A stretch of DNA of 64,000 nucleotides from Streptomyces sp. SCSIO 30461 (GTDB lineage Bacteria > Actinomycetota > Actinomycetes > Streptomycetales > Streptomycetaceae), in contig NZ_CP146101.1 in NCBI RefSeq assembly GCF_037023745.1, positions 6,402,001-6,466,000 of the forward strand, read 5' to 3'. The number at the start of each line of letters is the position of its first letter. Position 1 is the stretch's first letter. Made by a program: the position numbers and the translations under genes. Shown piece by piece: positions 26,798 to 35,702 of this stretch. The notes under the pieces are model-generated. The model did no database searches and was not told the DNA's origin. It saw only the letters and a list, made by a program, of their open reading frames with translations.

Positions 26798-28156
26798 TTA
26801 CGCGCCCCCCGAAGTCAGCCGCTCGTGCAGGGCGCGCGCCGACGCGTCGGTGAGCGATGCGATCTGGTCAATGATCACCCGCTTGCGCGACCTGTCATCG
26901 GGCGCGGCGTCGAACAGTGCCCGGAACTGCGGGTCGAGGCTTTCCGGCGCCCTGGCCGCCAGGGCGTCGGCGAGCTCGGCCACCACGATGCGCTGCTCGG
27001 CGCGCAGCGCCTCCTGCTCGGCACGCTGCATGACATAGCGGTCGGCGACCGCTTTGAGCACCGCGCACTCCAGCCGTGTCTCGTCCGGTACGACGAGCTC
27101 GGCGGCGTAGCGGGTGAGCCTGCCGGTGCCGTACGCCTGGCGTGTCGCGGCCTCGGCGGCCAGGCAGAACCGGCCGATCAGCTGACTCGTCGCGTCCTTG
27201 AGCCGGGCCTGGGCGACGGCCGTGCCGTCATAGCCGTGCGGCCACCACTCCTGGTTCACCAGCCGGTCCAGGGCGTCGGCGAGCGCCCGCGGATCGGTGC
27301 CTTCGGGCACGTAGCGGCCGATGGCGACCGTCCAGATCTCTCGGCGCTCATGCTCGGAGACCAGCGCGTTCGGGTCGATGTGCCCGGCGTGCAGCCCGTC
27401 CTCGAAGTCGTGCACCGAGTAGGCCACATCGTCGGACCAGTCCATGACCTGGGCCTCGAAGCACTTGCGGTGACCCGGCGCGCCCTCGCGCACCCAGGTG
27501 AAGACCGGAAGGTCGTCCTCGTAGACCCCGAACTTCGGTGAACCGGGGTCGCTGGGGTGGCCGCCGCGGGCCCAGGGGTACTTGGTCGCGGCGTCGAGTG
27601 CGGCGCGGGTGAGGTTGAGTCCGACGCTGACCGGCTCGTCCGAGTGAGCGGAGCGGACGAAGTGCTTGGGCTCGATACGGGTGAGCAGCCGCAGCGACTG
27701 GGCGTTGCCCTCGAATCCGCCGCAGTCCTTGGCGACGTCGTTGAGTGCCTGCTCGCCGTTGTGCCCGAAGGGCGGATGGCCCATGTCGTGGGAGAGGCAA
27801 GCGGCCTCCACCAGATCGGGATCGCAGCCGAGCGCCTCGCCGAGCTCACGCCCGACCTGTGCGCACTCCAGGGAGTGGGTCAGCCGGGTGCGAGGGCTCG
27901 GGTCCCAGGCCGCGCTGCGTGAGCCCGGGGTCACCACCTGGGTCTTTCCGGCGAGGCGGCGCAGCGCGGCTGAGTGCAGCACCCGGGCGCGATCGCGCTG
28001 GAAGGCGGTGCGGCCGGGGCGTTTGTCGGGCTCGTGGGCCCAGCGCGCGGTCGCCGCTTCGTCGTAGCCGTGCTCTCGGTCTCGCTCTTGGTCTTGCGCT
28101 TGGTCTTGCGCTTGGTCTTGCGCTTGGTCGCCGGAGTTGCCCGTGGTGCCTGCCAT
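26798..28156 (-). CDS. dgt: Deoxyguanosinetriphosphate triphosphohydrolase-like protein
   Basis: 452-residue HD hydrolase that removes triphosphate from dNTPs and helps balance the pool. The HD signature is split as [40 protein letters not shown] and the distal [14 protein letters not shown]. The N-terminal [13 protein letters not shown] is a low-complexity run made by a 12-bp tandem repeat in the DNA (28087-28130). Length otherwise is normal for actinobacterial Dgt. Confidence 0.93.
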   Translation of the reverse strand: MAGTTGNSGDQAQDQAQDQAQDQERDREHGYDEAATARWAHEPDKRPGRTAFQRDRARVLHSAALRRLAGKTQVVTPGSRSAAWDPSPRTRLTHSLECAQVGRELGEALGCDPDLVEAACLSHDMGHPPFGHNGEQALNDVAKDCGGFEGNAQSLRLLTRIEPKHFVRSAHSDEPVSVGLNLTRAALDAATKYPWARGGHPSDPGSPKFGVYEDDLPVFTWVREGAPGHRKCFEAQVMDWSDDVAYSVHDFEDGLHAGHIDPNALVSEHERREIWTVAIGRYVPEGTDPRALADALDRLVNQEWWPHGYDGTAVAQARLKDATSQLIGRFCLAAEAATRQAYGTGRLTRYAAELVVPDETRLECAVLKAVADRYVMQRAEQEALRAEQRIVVAELADALAARAPESLDPQFRALFDAAPDDRSRKRVIIDQIASLTDASARALHERLTSGGA

Positions 28157-28168
28157 GCCCCGACGGTA

Positions 28169-28208
28169 ACCGCTCAGGGCCCGCGGTGCGGTACGGGCCC
28201 TGAGCGGT
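28169..28208 (-). terminator. 15-bp hairpin between the chelatase and dgt
   Basis: ACCGCTCAGGGCCCG (28169-28183) pairs perfectly with CGGGCCCTGAGCGGT (28194-28208), loop 10 bases. It lies just past the CbiX-like stop and before dgt on the same strand, so it probably separates the two transcripts. Confidence 0.65.
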
Positions 28209-28226
28209 GGCGGGTGTTCGTCGGGC

Positions 28227-29003
28227 TCAGGCCGTCACCAGCTCGCGCCGTCCCGGCGACCGCGGGGCGGCCAGCGCCGCGTCATAGCGTTGGAGCACCA
28301 GCCGGGCGAGCGCCGGATGGGCGCCGACGGGCTCCGCCGCGATCCAGGGCGCGGCAGCCGCTGCGGCTGACGCGAACCGGCCGGGCGCCGTGAAGTACGA
28401 GGCCACGGCTATCCGGTGGCGACCGCGGGCGGTCAGGGCGCGCACCGCCTCCGGCACGTTCGGCGAGACCGCGGACGCGTACGCGGGCACCACCGGCACC
28501 CCGCCCGTGCGCTCGCTGAGCAGCGCGGCGGTACGGCGGGCGTCCTGGGCCGAGTCGGGATCGCGTGAGCCGGCCGCCGCCAGCACCACCCCGGCGCTGC
28601 GACTGCCGTCGTCCTCGGTCCGCCACCCGGCCTCGACCAGGCGTGCGTAGAGGGCCTCGACCAACAGCGGATGCGGTCCGAGCGGCGGCGCGATCCTGAC
28701 CCGCAGAGCCGGGAAAGCGGCGGCGGCACCGGGGATGTCCCGCTTGACGTGACAGCCTCGGCCCAGGAGGAGCGGTACGAGCACGGCGTCGCTCCGGCCC
28801 TCCGCGACGAGCCCGGCGAGCGTGTCCGGCAGCAGGGGGGCGTCGAGTTCGATGTGCCCGATGCGGATGTCCGATCCCGGACGCAGCTCCCGGACGCGGT
28901 CGAGCAGCCGGCGGACGGTACGGACGGCACGGGGGTCTCGGCTGCCGTGGGCGACGGCGACGAGGGTGGGGGTCTCGGGGCACGAGGGCTGGGGGTGACT
29001 CAT
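28227..29003 (-). CDS. CbiX/SirB-like sirohydrochlorin chelatase domain protein
   Basis: About 258 residues with two CbiX-like half-domains: [20 protein letters not shown], with the catalytic-type His, followed by [20 protein letters not shown], then a second unit with [20 protein letters not shown] and [17 protein letters not shown]. Such enzymes insert iron or cobalt into sirohydrochlorin. Siroheme is the cofactor of NirB encoded about 8.5 kb away, so a role in nitrite assimilation is plausible. Only the first unit keeps the HGSR histidine; the second has AGSR. Start at 29003 matches the family; an upstream ATG at 29123 is an alternative. Confidence 0.82.
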   Translation of the reverse strand: MSHPQPSCPETPTLVAVAHGSRDPRAVRTVRRLLDRVRELRPGSDIRIGHIELDAPLLPDTLAGLVAEGRSDAVLVPLLLGRGCHVKRDIPGAAAAFPALRVRIAPPLGPHPLLVEALYARLVEAGWRTEDDGSRSAGVVLAAAGSRDPDSAQDARRTAALLSERTGGVPVVPAYASAVSPNVPEAVRALTARGRHRIAVASYFTAPGRFASAAAAAAPWIAAEPVGAHPALARLVLQRYDAALAAPRSPGRRELVTA

Positions 29004-29316
29004 GGGTCTGCGCACTCCGTTGAGCTGGACGTGACTGAGCTGCCTCCCCAACTGCGCGGTGATGCACGTGAGTAGCTGAGCGGTGCTGTCGAACGTGGCG
29101 TCGGGTGGCAGCGACTCCGTCATGGTCCGATCGTCGCGGGTGCGGATTGCGGGGTCGTTGCGGTGCGGTGAAAGCTGGTTTCCAGGGCCTCACCGCCCTG
29201 TCCGGCCCGATGTCCGCACCGGTGCCGCGGGGCGCCGCCCAGGAGCGCGGTCGGCCCGCGGGGCGCCGCCCAGGAGCGCGGTCGGAGTGCAGGGGGCACA
29301 CCGCCCGGAAGCGCGG

Positions 29317-30018
29317 TCAGACCGCGAGCCACACGCGCAGTGCGTCGCCCGGGACACAGCCCTGCGCGACCGCCGCGTCCAGCGCGTCCCCGGTCTCCCA
29401 GCCGACCACCGGCATCCCAGGCCACAGCCGGGCGACCGCCGCGAGGCAGCCCGCCCAGGCGCGCTCGGGGTCGTCGTCGGAGCAGAAGAGGTTGGAGACG
29501 CCGATGACGGACGTGCTGCGGCTGACCACCGCCCCCGCGACCGTGCGCCGTCCGCCGTCCGTGGTGCCCGCGAGTACGGTCGTGGCACGGTCGGCGAGGA
29601 GTTCGGTGCGGAAGATGCCCGCCATGGCCTCGTCCCCGCCGGACCACGCCGCCGACCACCGGGCCAGGTCGCCGACCGTACGGACCGGTCGCCAGACCAC
29701 GTCGGCGGGAGCGACCGGTGTGGCCAGAGTGGCCGGACGGTGGATCCAGCGGGCGTCGATGATCACTTCGAAGCCGTCCGCCGCGAGGTCCAGTCGCCCG
29801 AAACTGTCTTTCACCGAGCAGCCCGGCGCGGCGCGGTCGATGCCTTCGAGCACGTCCCGGGCCACGGCCCGCGGTGACAGCGTCACGGCGTCCGGGTACA
29901 GCGGCGGGGTGCGCGACTCGCTGGTCCAGGCCCACTCGCCGAACACTCCGGTGATCCCGTGCGCACGGCACATGGCGTCGCACCATTCGGCGTTGTTGCG
30001 GGCAGCTGCGCTGATCAT
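29317..30018 (-). CDS. GNAT-like hypothetical protein
   Basis: 233 residues from ATG 30018 (MISAAARNNAEWCDAMCRAH). Central block VVWRPVRTVGDLARWSAAWS, then VAGAVVSRSTSVIGVSNLFC and CLAAVARLWPGMPVVGWETG, are typical of a conserved actinobacterial protein with a GNAT-like sheet but without a clear acetyl-CoA pyrophosphate loop. So acetyltransferase activity is doubtful. The 29004-29316 gap downstream holds only GC-rich repeats (GGGGCGCCGCCCAGGAGCGC appears twice) and no gene. Confidence 0.7.
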   Translation of the reverse strand: MISAAARNNAEWCDAMCRAHGITGVFGEWAWTSESRTPPLYPDAVTLSPRAVARDVLEGIDRAAPGCSVKDSFGRLDLAADGFEVIIDARWIHRPATLATPVAPADVVWRPVRTVGDLARWSAAWSGGDEAMAGIFRTELLADRATTVLAGTTDGGRRTVAGAVVSRSTSVIGVSNLFCSDDDPERAWAGCLAAVARLWPGMPVVGWETGDALDAAVAQGCVPGDALRVWLAV

Positions 30019-30735
30019 GCCGCCATCATGCCGGACCGGCGGCCCCCGCCTCGGCTGATTTCGGCGGCGGACACTGAACCGGCACGCCCGCGATGACGTC
30101 GGAAGAGGTGGGTCGTACACCAGGACGACCTCAACAAGCCGGGTCACACCGGACCGGGCCGAACCAGGGGGTCCTCACGCTATGCGCACACTCTCGCTCC
30201 GACTGCCCAGAACCCGCCGCGGGCAGCGGCGCGCCCTCCAGGGCGTCATGCTGGGCTGCGTACTCGCGCTGGCCCCGGCGACCTGGATGCACGTCGCAGC
30301 CGACAGCCGGGTGGGCACGGTGGCCGACGCGCCGGCCCGTGATGTCGCCGTGGTGTTCGGGGCGGGATTGTGGAAGGGCCGACCGACGCCGTATCTCGCG
30401 CACCGGCTCGACACCGCAGCGGAGTTGTACCGCACGGGCAAGGTCAAGGTGGTGCTCGTCACCGGCGACAACAGCCGGATGGAGTACGACGAGCCGGACG
30501 CGATGCGCGGGTACCTCACCGAGCGCGGGGTGCCGGACGCCCGGATCGTCAGCGACTACGCGGGTTTCGACACCTGGGACTCGTGCGTCCGGGCGAAGAA
30601 GATCTTCGGAGTGGACCGGGCCGTGCTCGTCACCCAGGGTTTCCACATAGAGCGGGCCGTGGCGCTGTGCGGTGCGGCGGGGGTGGAGTCTTACGGGGTC
30701 GGGGTCGCCGAGCCGCTCGACGCGACCTGGTACTA

Positions 30736-30758
30736 GGGAGCGTATTGCGTCCTGATCA
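30736..30758 (+). repeat. Left terminal inverted repeat of the IS
   Basis: 23 bases starting GGGAGCGTATTGCGTC; matches the right end at 22 of 23 positions, with a C/G difference at position 17. Confidence 0.93.
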
Positions 30759-30809
30759 ATGTGCGGGATCTGCCTTCGCGGAAGGGTCTGGACGGGTAGA
30801 CCTTCTTGG

Positions 30810-31307
30810 GTGACGCGAGTGCAACTGACGGATGCGGAGTGGGAGTTCATCGAGCCGTATGTGCCGATCGGCGAGTACGGCCCGTATCCGGAACGGCTGC
30901 GGCAGCAGTTCGAGGGCGTGATTTGGCGGTTCAAGACGGGCGGGCAGTGGCGTGAGATGCCGCAGGAGTTCGGTGCCTGGTCGACCGTCCACAACCGGTT
31001 CCGGCAGTGGCGTGATGCCGGGGTCTTCGGGGCCCTGATGGAGGGCCTGATCGCGGAAGCCGCGAAGCGGGGTGAGGTGGATCTGTCCCTGGTCAGCATC
31101 GACTCCACCACCGCCCGGGCCCATCACGACGCAGCCGGGATGCATCTGGACCAAGACGTCCTCACAGCCTTGGAGAAGGCTGCCGCCGAGGCGGAGAAGA
31201 CCAGGTCAAAGGGGGCGACTGCGACGAACAAACCGGGCAGGGGGCCGAAGGCGATCCCGAGCGGGAAGAGCGACGGCGCATCCGGCGACGGCGGAAACTC
31301 CGGCTGA
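30810..31307 (+). CDS. IS5-family transposase, ORF A
   Basis: About 165 residues from GTG 30810 (TRVQLTDAEWEFIEPYVPIG): the DUF4096-like N-terminal domain with WRFKTGGQWREMPQEFGAWS and HNRFRQWRDAGVF. It ends with the first DDE aspartate in LSLVSIDSTTARAHHDAAG, then a low-complexity Ala/Lys/Gly tail. The second half of the transposase is in the -1 frame, so ORF A alone lacks the rest of the catalytic triad. Confidence 0.88.
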   Translation: MTRVQLTDAEWEFIEPYVPIGEYGPYPERLRQQFEGVIWRFKTGGQWREMPQEFGAWSTVHNRFRQWRDAGVFGALMEGLIAEAAKRGEVDLSLVSIDSTTARAHHDAAGMHLDQDVLTALEKAAAEAEKTRSKGATATNKPGRGPKAIPSGKSDGASGDGGNSG

Positions 31308-31810
31308 AGGCCGCCCTCCTCGGACGCTCCAGGGGCGGGCAGACCAGCAAGATCCATGTCGCCGGCGACCGCAAGTGCCGCCCGCTGGCGTTCATTCTGA
31401 CCGCGGGACAGGCCGCCGACAGCCCGCAGTTCATCCCCGTCCTGAACAAGGTACGGGTGCGTGGACCCGTCGGCCGTCCCCGCACCCGGCCGGACGCGGT
31501 CGCCGGGGACAAGGCCTACTCGTCCCGCGGAAACCGCGCCCACCTGCGTAAACGCCGTATCAAGGCGGTCATCCCGGAGAAGAAGGACCAGGCCGCCAAC
31601 CGGAAGAAGAAGGGCTCCAGAGGCGGCCGACCCGTCAGCCACGACGCCGACCTCTACAAAGAGCGGAACACCGTCGAACGCCTGATCAACAAGCTCAAGG
31701 CCTGGCGAGGCATCGCCACCCGATACGACAAGACCCCTGACAGCTACCTCGCCGGCCTCCACCTACGCGCCTCGATGATCTGGCTCAGAGATCTCACCCG
31801 GACCACTTGA
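31208..31810 (+). CDS. IS5-family transposase, ORF B (probable -1 frameshift product)
   Basis: The -1 frame is open from about 31208 and gives RKLRLKAALLGRSRGGQTSK, VAGDRKCRPLAFILTAGQAA, the second DDE Asp in PDAVAGDKAYSSRGNRAHLR, and the Glu in YKERNTVERLINKLKAWRGI. Two G5 runs in the overlap (31211-31215 and 31240-31244) are possible slip sites. ORF B has no good start of its own, so it is likely made as an A-B fusion of about 333 residues. The 31208 boundary is approximate. Confidence 0.85.
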   Translation, partial: KGGDCDEQTGQGAEGDPEREERRRIRRRRKLRLKAALLGRSRGGQTSKIHVAGDRKCRPLAFILTAGQAADSPQFIPVLNKVRVRGPVGRPRTRPDAVAGDKAYSSRGNRAHLRKRRIKAVIPEKKDQAANRKKKGSRGGRPVSHDADLYKERNTVERLINKLKAWRGIATRYDKTPDSYLAGLHLRASMIWLRDLTRTT

Positions 31811-31833
31811 TGATCACGACGCAATACGCTCCC
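31811..31833 (-). repeat. Right terminal inverted repeat of the IS
   Basis: Reverse complement of the left end with one mismatch; ends GCTCCC at 31833 directly before the TA duplication. Confidence 0.93.
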
Positions 31834-31989
31834 TACGGGGAGACCCGGGAGCTGCTCGCGGCGGGCAAGGCGGCGCTGGACGCGGCGTTCGAGCCGGAGC
31901 CGACGTTCCTGGGGCGCAAGGAGCCGGGGGTGGCGAAGGCGCTGGCAGCGGACATCTCACCTCCCGCCGGGTAGTCGGCTGAGGGCGCC

Positions 31990-32027
31990 GTACCAGCGCC
32001 GTAATACGAGGAGCCCGTCGGCGTAAC
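31990..32027 (+). promoter_or_regulatory. Candidate GlnR operator before nasA
   Basis: GTACC (31990), GTAAT (32001), AGCCC (32012) and GTAAC (32023) repeat with an exact 11-bp period (5-base half-site plus 6-base spacer), the layout of Streptomyces GlnR boxes (gTnAC-n6-GaAAC-n6-gTnAC-n6-GaAAC). The match is partial. Nitrate reductase genes are known GlnR targets. Confidence 0.5.
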
Positions 32028-32050
32028 ACCGGCGACGCACGCTGAAGGGC

Positions 32051-34174
32051 ATGTCCCACGCACCGGCCGCCACCGCACCGACCGCCTCAGCGCTCGTCCC
32101 CACCCACTGCCCCTACTGCTCGCTGCAGTGCGGGATGAACCTGCGCGGAACCGAGGTGGTGGAGCGGCCCGACTTCCCGGTGAACCGCGGCGCGCTGTGC
32201 GGGAAGGGCCGCACAGCGCCTGCCGTGCTCTCCTCTCGGGTCCGGCTGACCTCGCCCCTGGTGCGCAGCCCGGCCGGCGGCGGTCTGGAACCGGCCACCT
32301 GGGACGAGGCCCTGCGGGTCACAGCCGACGGGCTACGGCGCACCCGCGAGGCACACGGCGCGGACGCGGTGGGGGTGTTCGGGGGCGGAGGGCTCACCAA
32401 CGAGAAGGCCTACGCGCTGGGGAAGTTCGCCCGGGTGGTGCTCGGCACCTCCCAGATCGACTACAACGGCCGCTTCTGCATGTCGTCCGCGGCGGCGGCG
32501 CACCAGCGGGCGTTCGGCCTGGACCGGGGGCTGCCGTTCCCGCTGGAGGACATTCCGCGTACCGGGTGTGTGATCCTCGTCGGCTCGAACCTCGCGGAGA
32601 CCATGCCACCGGCGCTGCGCTACTTCACCGAGCTGAAGGAGAACGGCGGTTCGCTGATCGTGGTCGATCCGCGCCGTACGAGGACCGCCGAGCAGGCGGA
32701 CCTGCATCTGGCCCCGCGCCCGGGGACGGATCTGGCGCTGGCGCTGGGGCTGCTGCATCTGGTGGTGGCACAGGGGCGGACGGACGAGGAGTTCATCCGG
32801 GAGCGGACCAGCGGCTGGCCGGAGGCCAGGGCCGCGGCGATGGCGCATTGGCCCGAACTGGTCGAGCGGATCACGGGTGTCGGGGTCCCCGGGCTGCGCG
32901 CGGCGATGGACCTGTTCTGCGATGCCCCCGCCGCCATGGTGCTCACGGCGCGCGGACCGGAACAGCAGTCGAAGGGGACCGACACGGTCGGCGCCTGGAT
33001 CAATCTGGCCCTGGCCACCGGGAACGCGGGCCGCCCGCTCACCGGATACGGCTGCCTCACCGGTCAGGGCAACGGGCAGGGCGGCCGTGAGCACGGCCAG
33101 AAGGCGGACCAGCTGCCCGGCTACCGCAGGCTGGACGACCCCGCCGCGCGGAAGCACGTCGCCGCGGTGTGGGGGGTCGATCCCGACTCCCTGCCGGGGC
33201 CGGGCCGCAGTGCGTACGAACTGCTGGACGCGCTCGGCGGGGAGGTACGGTCCCTGCTGTTGATGGGGTCCAACCCGGTGGTGTCCGCTCCGCGCGCCGC
33301 GCATGTCGAGCAGCGGATCAGGTCTCTGGACTTCCTCGCGGTCGCCGATGTGGTGCTGTCGGAGACGGCGGAGCTGGCGGACGTGGTTTTCCCGGTGGCC
33401 CAGTGGGCGGAGGAGACAGGGACCACGACCAACCTGGAGGGGCGAGTGCTGCTGCGGCGGCGTGCGCTCACCGCGCCGGACGGGGTACGGAGCGATCTGG
33501 AGGTGCTGCACGGGCTCGCCGGGCTGTTGGGCCACGGGAAGGGATTCCCGACGGATCCGGAAGAGGTGTTCGGGGAGCTGCGTCGGGCATCGGCGGGCGG
33601 GGCCGCGGACTACTCGGGGATCGACTACCGGCGCCTGGAGGAGGAGCACGGTGTGTTCTGGCCGTGCCCCGATACACCCGGGGTACCCGGTCAGGGGCGC
33701 CACCCCGGTACGCCCCGGCTGTTCCACGACCGGTTCGCCACGCCCGACGGGCGGGCACGGTTCGTGCCGGTCGTGCACCGGGAGGCAGGGGAGGACACGG
33801 ATGCCGAGTATCCGGTGCTGTTGACGACCGGGCGGGTGCTGGCCCAGTACCAGTCGGGGGCGCAGACCCGCCGGGTCGCCGAGCTCAACGCGGCTGCCCC
33901 GGGGCCGTTCGTGGAACTGCATCCCCGGCTCGCCGCGCGGGTCGGAGTGACAGAAGGGGAGCCGCTCGCCGTGGTGTCGCGGCGGGGGCGGGCGGTGGCA
34001 CCGGCACGGCTGACGGAGTCGATCCGGCCGGACACGGTGTTCATGCCGTTCCACTGGGCGGGCGAAGGACGGGCCAACACGCTGACCAACCCTGCGCTCG
34101 ACCCGGTCTCGCGGATGCCGGAGTTCAAGGTGTGCGCGGTGCGGCTGGAGCCTGCGGACGGACAGAGCCGGTAG
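32051..34174 (+). CDS. nasA: Assimilatory nitrate reductase, catalytic subunit
   Basis: 707-residue molybdopterin enzyme that reduces nitrate to nitrite in the cytosol. The N-terminal 4Fe-4S motif is C20-x2-C23-x3-C27 with C50 in GALCGKGR. The Mo-ligand cysteine is C143 in YNGRFCMSSAAAAHQRAFG. The guanine dinucleotide domains follow (VILVGSNLAETMPPALRY, LLLMGSNPVVSAP). The C-terminus is the MopB-type barrel. No signal peptide, as expected. GAAGGG sits only 2 nt before the ATG, so translation may be weak. Nitrite would be handled by NirBD downstream. Confidence 0.94.
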   Translation: MSHAPAATAPTASALVPTHCPYCSLQCGMNLRGTEVVERPDFPVNRGALCGKGRTAPAVLSSRVRLTSPLVRSPAGGGLEPATWDEALRVTADGLRRTREAHGADAVGVFGGGGLTNEKAYALGKFARVVLGTSQIDYNGRFCMSSAAAAHQRAFGLDRGLPFPLEDIPRTGCVILVGSNLAETMPPALRYFTELKENGGSLIVVDPRRTRTAEQADLHLAPRPGTDLALALGLLHLVVAQGRTDEEFIRERTSGWPEARAAAMAHWPELVERITGVGVPGLRAAMDLFCDAPAAMVLTARGPEQQSKGTDTVGAWINLALATGNAGRPLTGYGCLTGQGNGQGGREHGQKADQLPGYRRLDDPAARKHVAAVWGVDPDSLPGPGRSAYELLDALGGEVRSLLLMGSNPVVSAPRAAHVEQRIRSLDFLAVADVVLSETAELADVVFPVAQWAEETGTTTNLEGRVLLRRRALTAPDGVRSDLEVLHGLAGLLGHGKGFPTDPEEVFGELRRASAGGAADYSGIDYRRLEEEHGVFWPCPDTPGVPGQGRHPGTPRLFHDRFATPDGRARFVPVVHREAGEDTDAEYPVLLTTGRVLAQYQSGAQTRRVAELNAAAPGPFVELHPRLAARVGVTEGEPLAVVSRRGRAVAPARLTESIRPDTVFMPFHWAGEGRANTLTNPALDPVSRMPEFKVCAVRLEPADGQSR

Positions 34175-34628
34175 GGCTGGAGGGGCGGGCGGGACGCGTG
34201 GCTGCTCCCCTGGCCGTCCAGTCGCCGCCCGGTATCACCGTGCCTCGCGCCCGCAGCTCCCGCGCCACCGCCTCCGCGGCGACGTACACCCAGGCCGTGA
34301 CGCTCTCCCGGGCGTCCGTCTCGACGTCCCTGGCGACCCGTACGTACACATTGCGCGGGTCGTCGGGGCCGAAGTACTCCTCCAGGTCGTCCAGCACGGC
34401 GGTGAGCTCCTGGTGGAGGTCACCGGGCGCGGTGACCAGCTCACCGAGCACGGTGCCGGTGCCGCCTTCGACCACGTACGGGTAGCCGGGGCCGTCATAG
34501 AGCACCGCCGAGGCGAGGCGGGCCGGTTCCTCGGTCGAGGTGCGACCGAGCAGGCAGCGGTCGTGGTTGTGCTCGCCGGGGCGGAGGGTGCCGTAGACGA
34601 AGAACGGCAGCGGCTCGTTCGGGTTCAT
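34125..34628 (-). CDS. Gamma-glutamylcyclotransferase/AIG2-like protein
   Basis: 167 residues starting MNPNEPLPFFVYGTLRPGEH, the YGTLRxG signature that forms the phosphate/substrate loop, followed by LYDGPGYPYVVEGGTGTVLG (Gly/Tyr-rich strand) and DLEEYFGPDDPRNVYVRVAR with the catalytic-type Glu. The fold cleaves gamma-glutamyl peptides to 5-oxoproline, though specificity varies. The C-terminal 30 residues are a Pro-rich tail. The ATG overlaps the CutA stop, and the 3' end overlaps nasA by 50 nt convergently. Confidence 0.87.
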   Translation of the reverse strand: MNPNEPLPFFVYGTLRPGEHNHDRCLLGRTSTEEPARLASAVLYDGPGYPYVVEGGTGTVLGELVTAPGDLHQELTAVLDDLEEYFGPDDPRNVYVRVARDVETDARESVTAWVYVAAEAVARELRARGTVIPGGDWTARGAATRPARPSSPTGSVRPQAPAAPRTP

Positions 34629-35005
34629 GGCGCGGATGCCCCGGGCCCGGCCGGGGGCGGGGCGGCCGTCTCGGCTGCGATCCATTCCGGGTACGCCGCG
34701 CTGCCCCATGCCACCGGCGTGGCGATGATCTCCGTGGTGTCGTATCCGTGCCGCGCCTTCGGATGGGCTTCCAGCGCGTCGTAGCGGTCCGGCTTGGCCT
34801 TGAAGAGGACCTGCCACTCCTGGCCCGTCTCGACGGCGCTCTGCCAGTGGTGGACGGAGGTGACGGGCCCGGAGATCTGCGTGCAGGCGGCCGGCCGCGC
34901 CTCCACCGCGCCACGCGCCGGCGTCTCGGCCTGGCCGGCACTGTCGGTGGTGGTGAGCACGGCCAGGGCCTTCGGGACTGTCTCCGCGCGGTTCACCGCG
35001 GCCAT
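34625..35005 (-). CDS. cutA: CutA-like divalent-cation tolerance protein
   Basis: 126 residues. ALAVLTTTDSAGQAETPARG, then AVEARPAACTQISGPVTSVH, QEWQVLFKAKPDRYDALEAH and YDTTEIIATPVAWGSAAYPE are the CutA fold core: a ferredoxin-like trimer near PII. GGAGG precedes the ATG at 35005. The gamma-glutamylcyclotransferase gene is translationally coupled (ATGA). The link to metal tolerance is by homology only. Confidence 0.9.
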   Translation of the reverse strand: MAAVNRAETVPKALAVLTTTDSAGQAETPARGAVEARPAACTQISGPVTSVHHWQSAVETGQEWQVLFKAKPDRYDALEAHPKARHGYDTTEIIATPVAWGSAAYPEWIAAETAAPPPAGPGASAP

Positions 35006-35702
35006 GTGCGCCTCCTCTCGATCCTCATGGAGTCCTTGTACGGGCTCCGGTACACAACCTCGCACACGCCAGGCGACTCGCCGTACCGCGACCTCGAATC
35101 ACCCATTCGGAGCGACGGCTCGCACGGTGCGCCCAATGGCCCATCTCATCCACTGTGACCTGCGGAAACGGAGCCGGCAAACAGGGGTTGCCCGCGTGCG
35201 TCCGCATTTCTGATCGCCCATCAGCAGGCGTAGCGGTCGCACTGGCCCTTACCTCAGAGGTGGAGCGACGCCCATCGCACCGGAGTACGACCGCGCCGGA
35301 GGACGACATGCGCACGACGATCTGCCCGCCGACGTCGAACGGCGTGTCCGGGCCTGTGCCGGCGTCCACCGGGCTCGGTGCCGAACGTAGCGCCGGCGCG
35401 GCTCCCGTCCGGGCGATCTTCTCGGGCCCGCAAGGATCGCCCGGACGGGACCTCGCCGACACCACCTAGATCGCGGCGGTGCGGCCCTACCGGCCGCGAC
35501 CGCTGCCGACGGGGCGCGGCCCCTGCGATGCCGGGCGAGCGGCGCGCAGGGCGGCCGGCGGGGTTCGGCTTCCACCATCCTCGTACCGCCCCGTCCCCGC
35601 CCCCGTCAAGCGTCCGGCTGACGGGGGCGGGAAGTCGTTCCGATTCAGGGCCCGTCTCTGTCGCGCCCGCCTCGCCGCCTCAGTCCGCCGCTCTGCTTCC
35701 GC
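35006..35702. other. Gene-free stretch with a long inverted repeat
   Basis: About 700 bases. No open frame has a start plus recognisable protein features. The main structure is the hairpin listed at 35403-35450. Confidence 0.5.
35403..35450. repeat. Perfect 16-bp inverted repeat in a gene-free region
   Basis: TCCCGTCCGGGCGATC (35403-35418) pairs exactly with GATCGCCCGGACGGGA (35435-35450); the 16-base loop itself contains CGGGCCCG. It is far from any gene end and has no T-run, so it need not be a terminator. Confidence 0.8.

Larger units (their letters stand above)
30736..31833 (+). mobile_element. IS5-family (IS427-like) insertion sequence, 1,098 bp
   Basis: Bounded by 23-bp inverted repeats, GGGAGCGTATTGCGTCCTGA at the left (30736) and its complement with one mismatch at the right (to 31833). 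The target TA is duplicated at 30734-30735 and 31834-31835. It carries a two-frame transposase. It looks intact and recently inserted, since the target gene can be rebuilt exactly. Confidence 0.93.
30182..31974 (+). pseudogene. DUF218/SanA-like gene interrupted by an IS element
   Basis: The first 184 codons encode a DUF218 protein: N-terminal membrane helix (VMLGCVLALAPATWMHVAAD), VAVVFGAGLWKGRPTPYLAH, KVVLVTGDNSRMEYDEPDAM and VLVTQGFHIERAVALC. The frame stops artificially at TWY-stop where the IS begins. Past the IS, the sequence continues in frame as YGETRELLAAGKAALDAAFE through a stop at 31972-31974. Removing 30736-31833 and one TA gives TWYYGETREL, a typical SanA-like C-terminus. The relatives act in envelope or vancomycin exclusion. 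The upstream part might still be made as a truncated protein. Confidence 0.88.

Noticed and set aside
28087..28130. Short repeats as a CRISPR-like array
   Set aside because: The 12-bp units are directly adjacent, without spacers, and lie inside dgt coding sequence.
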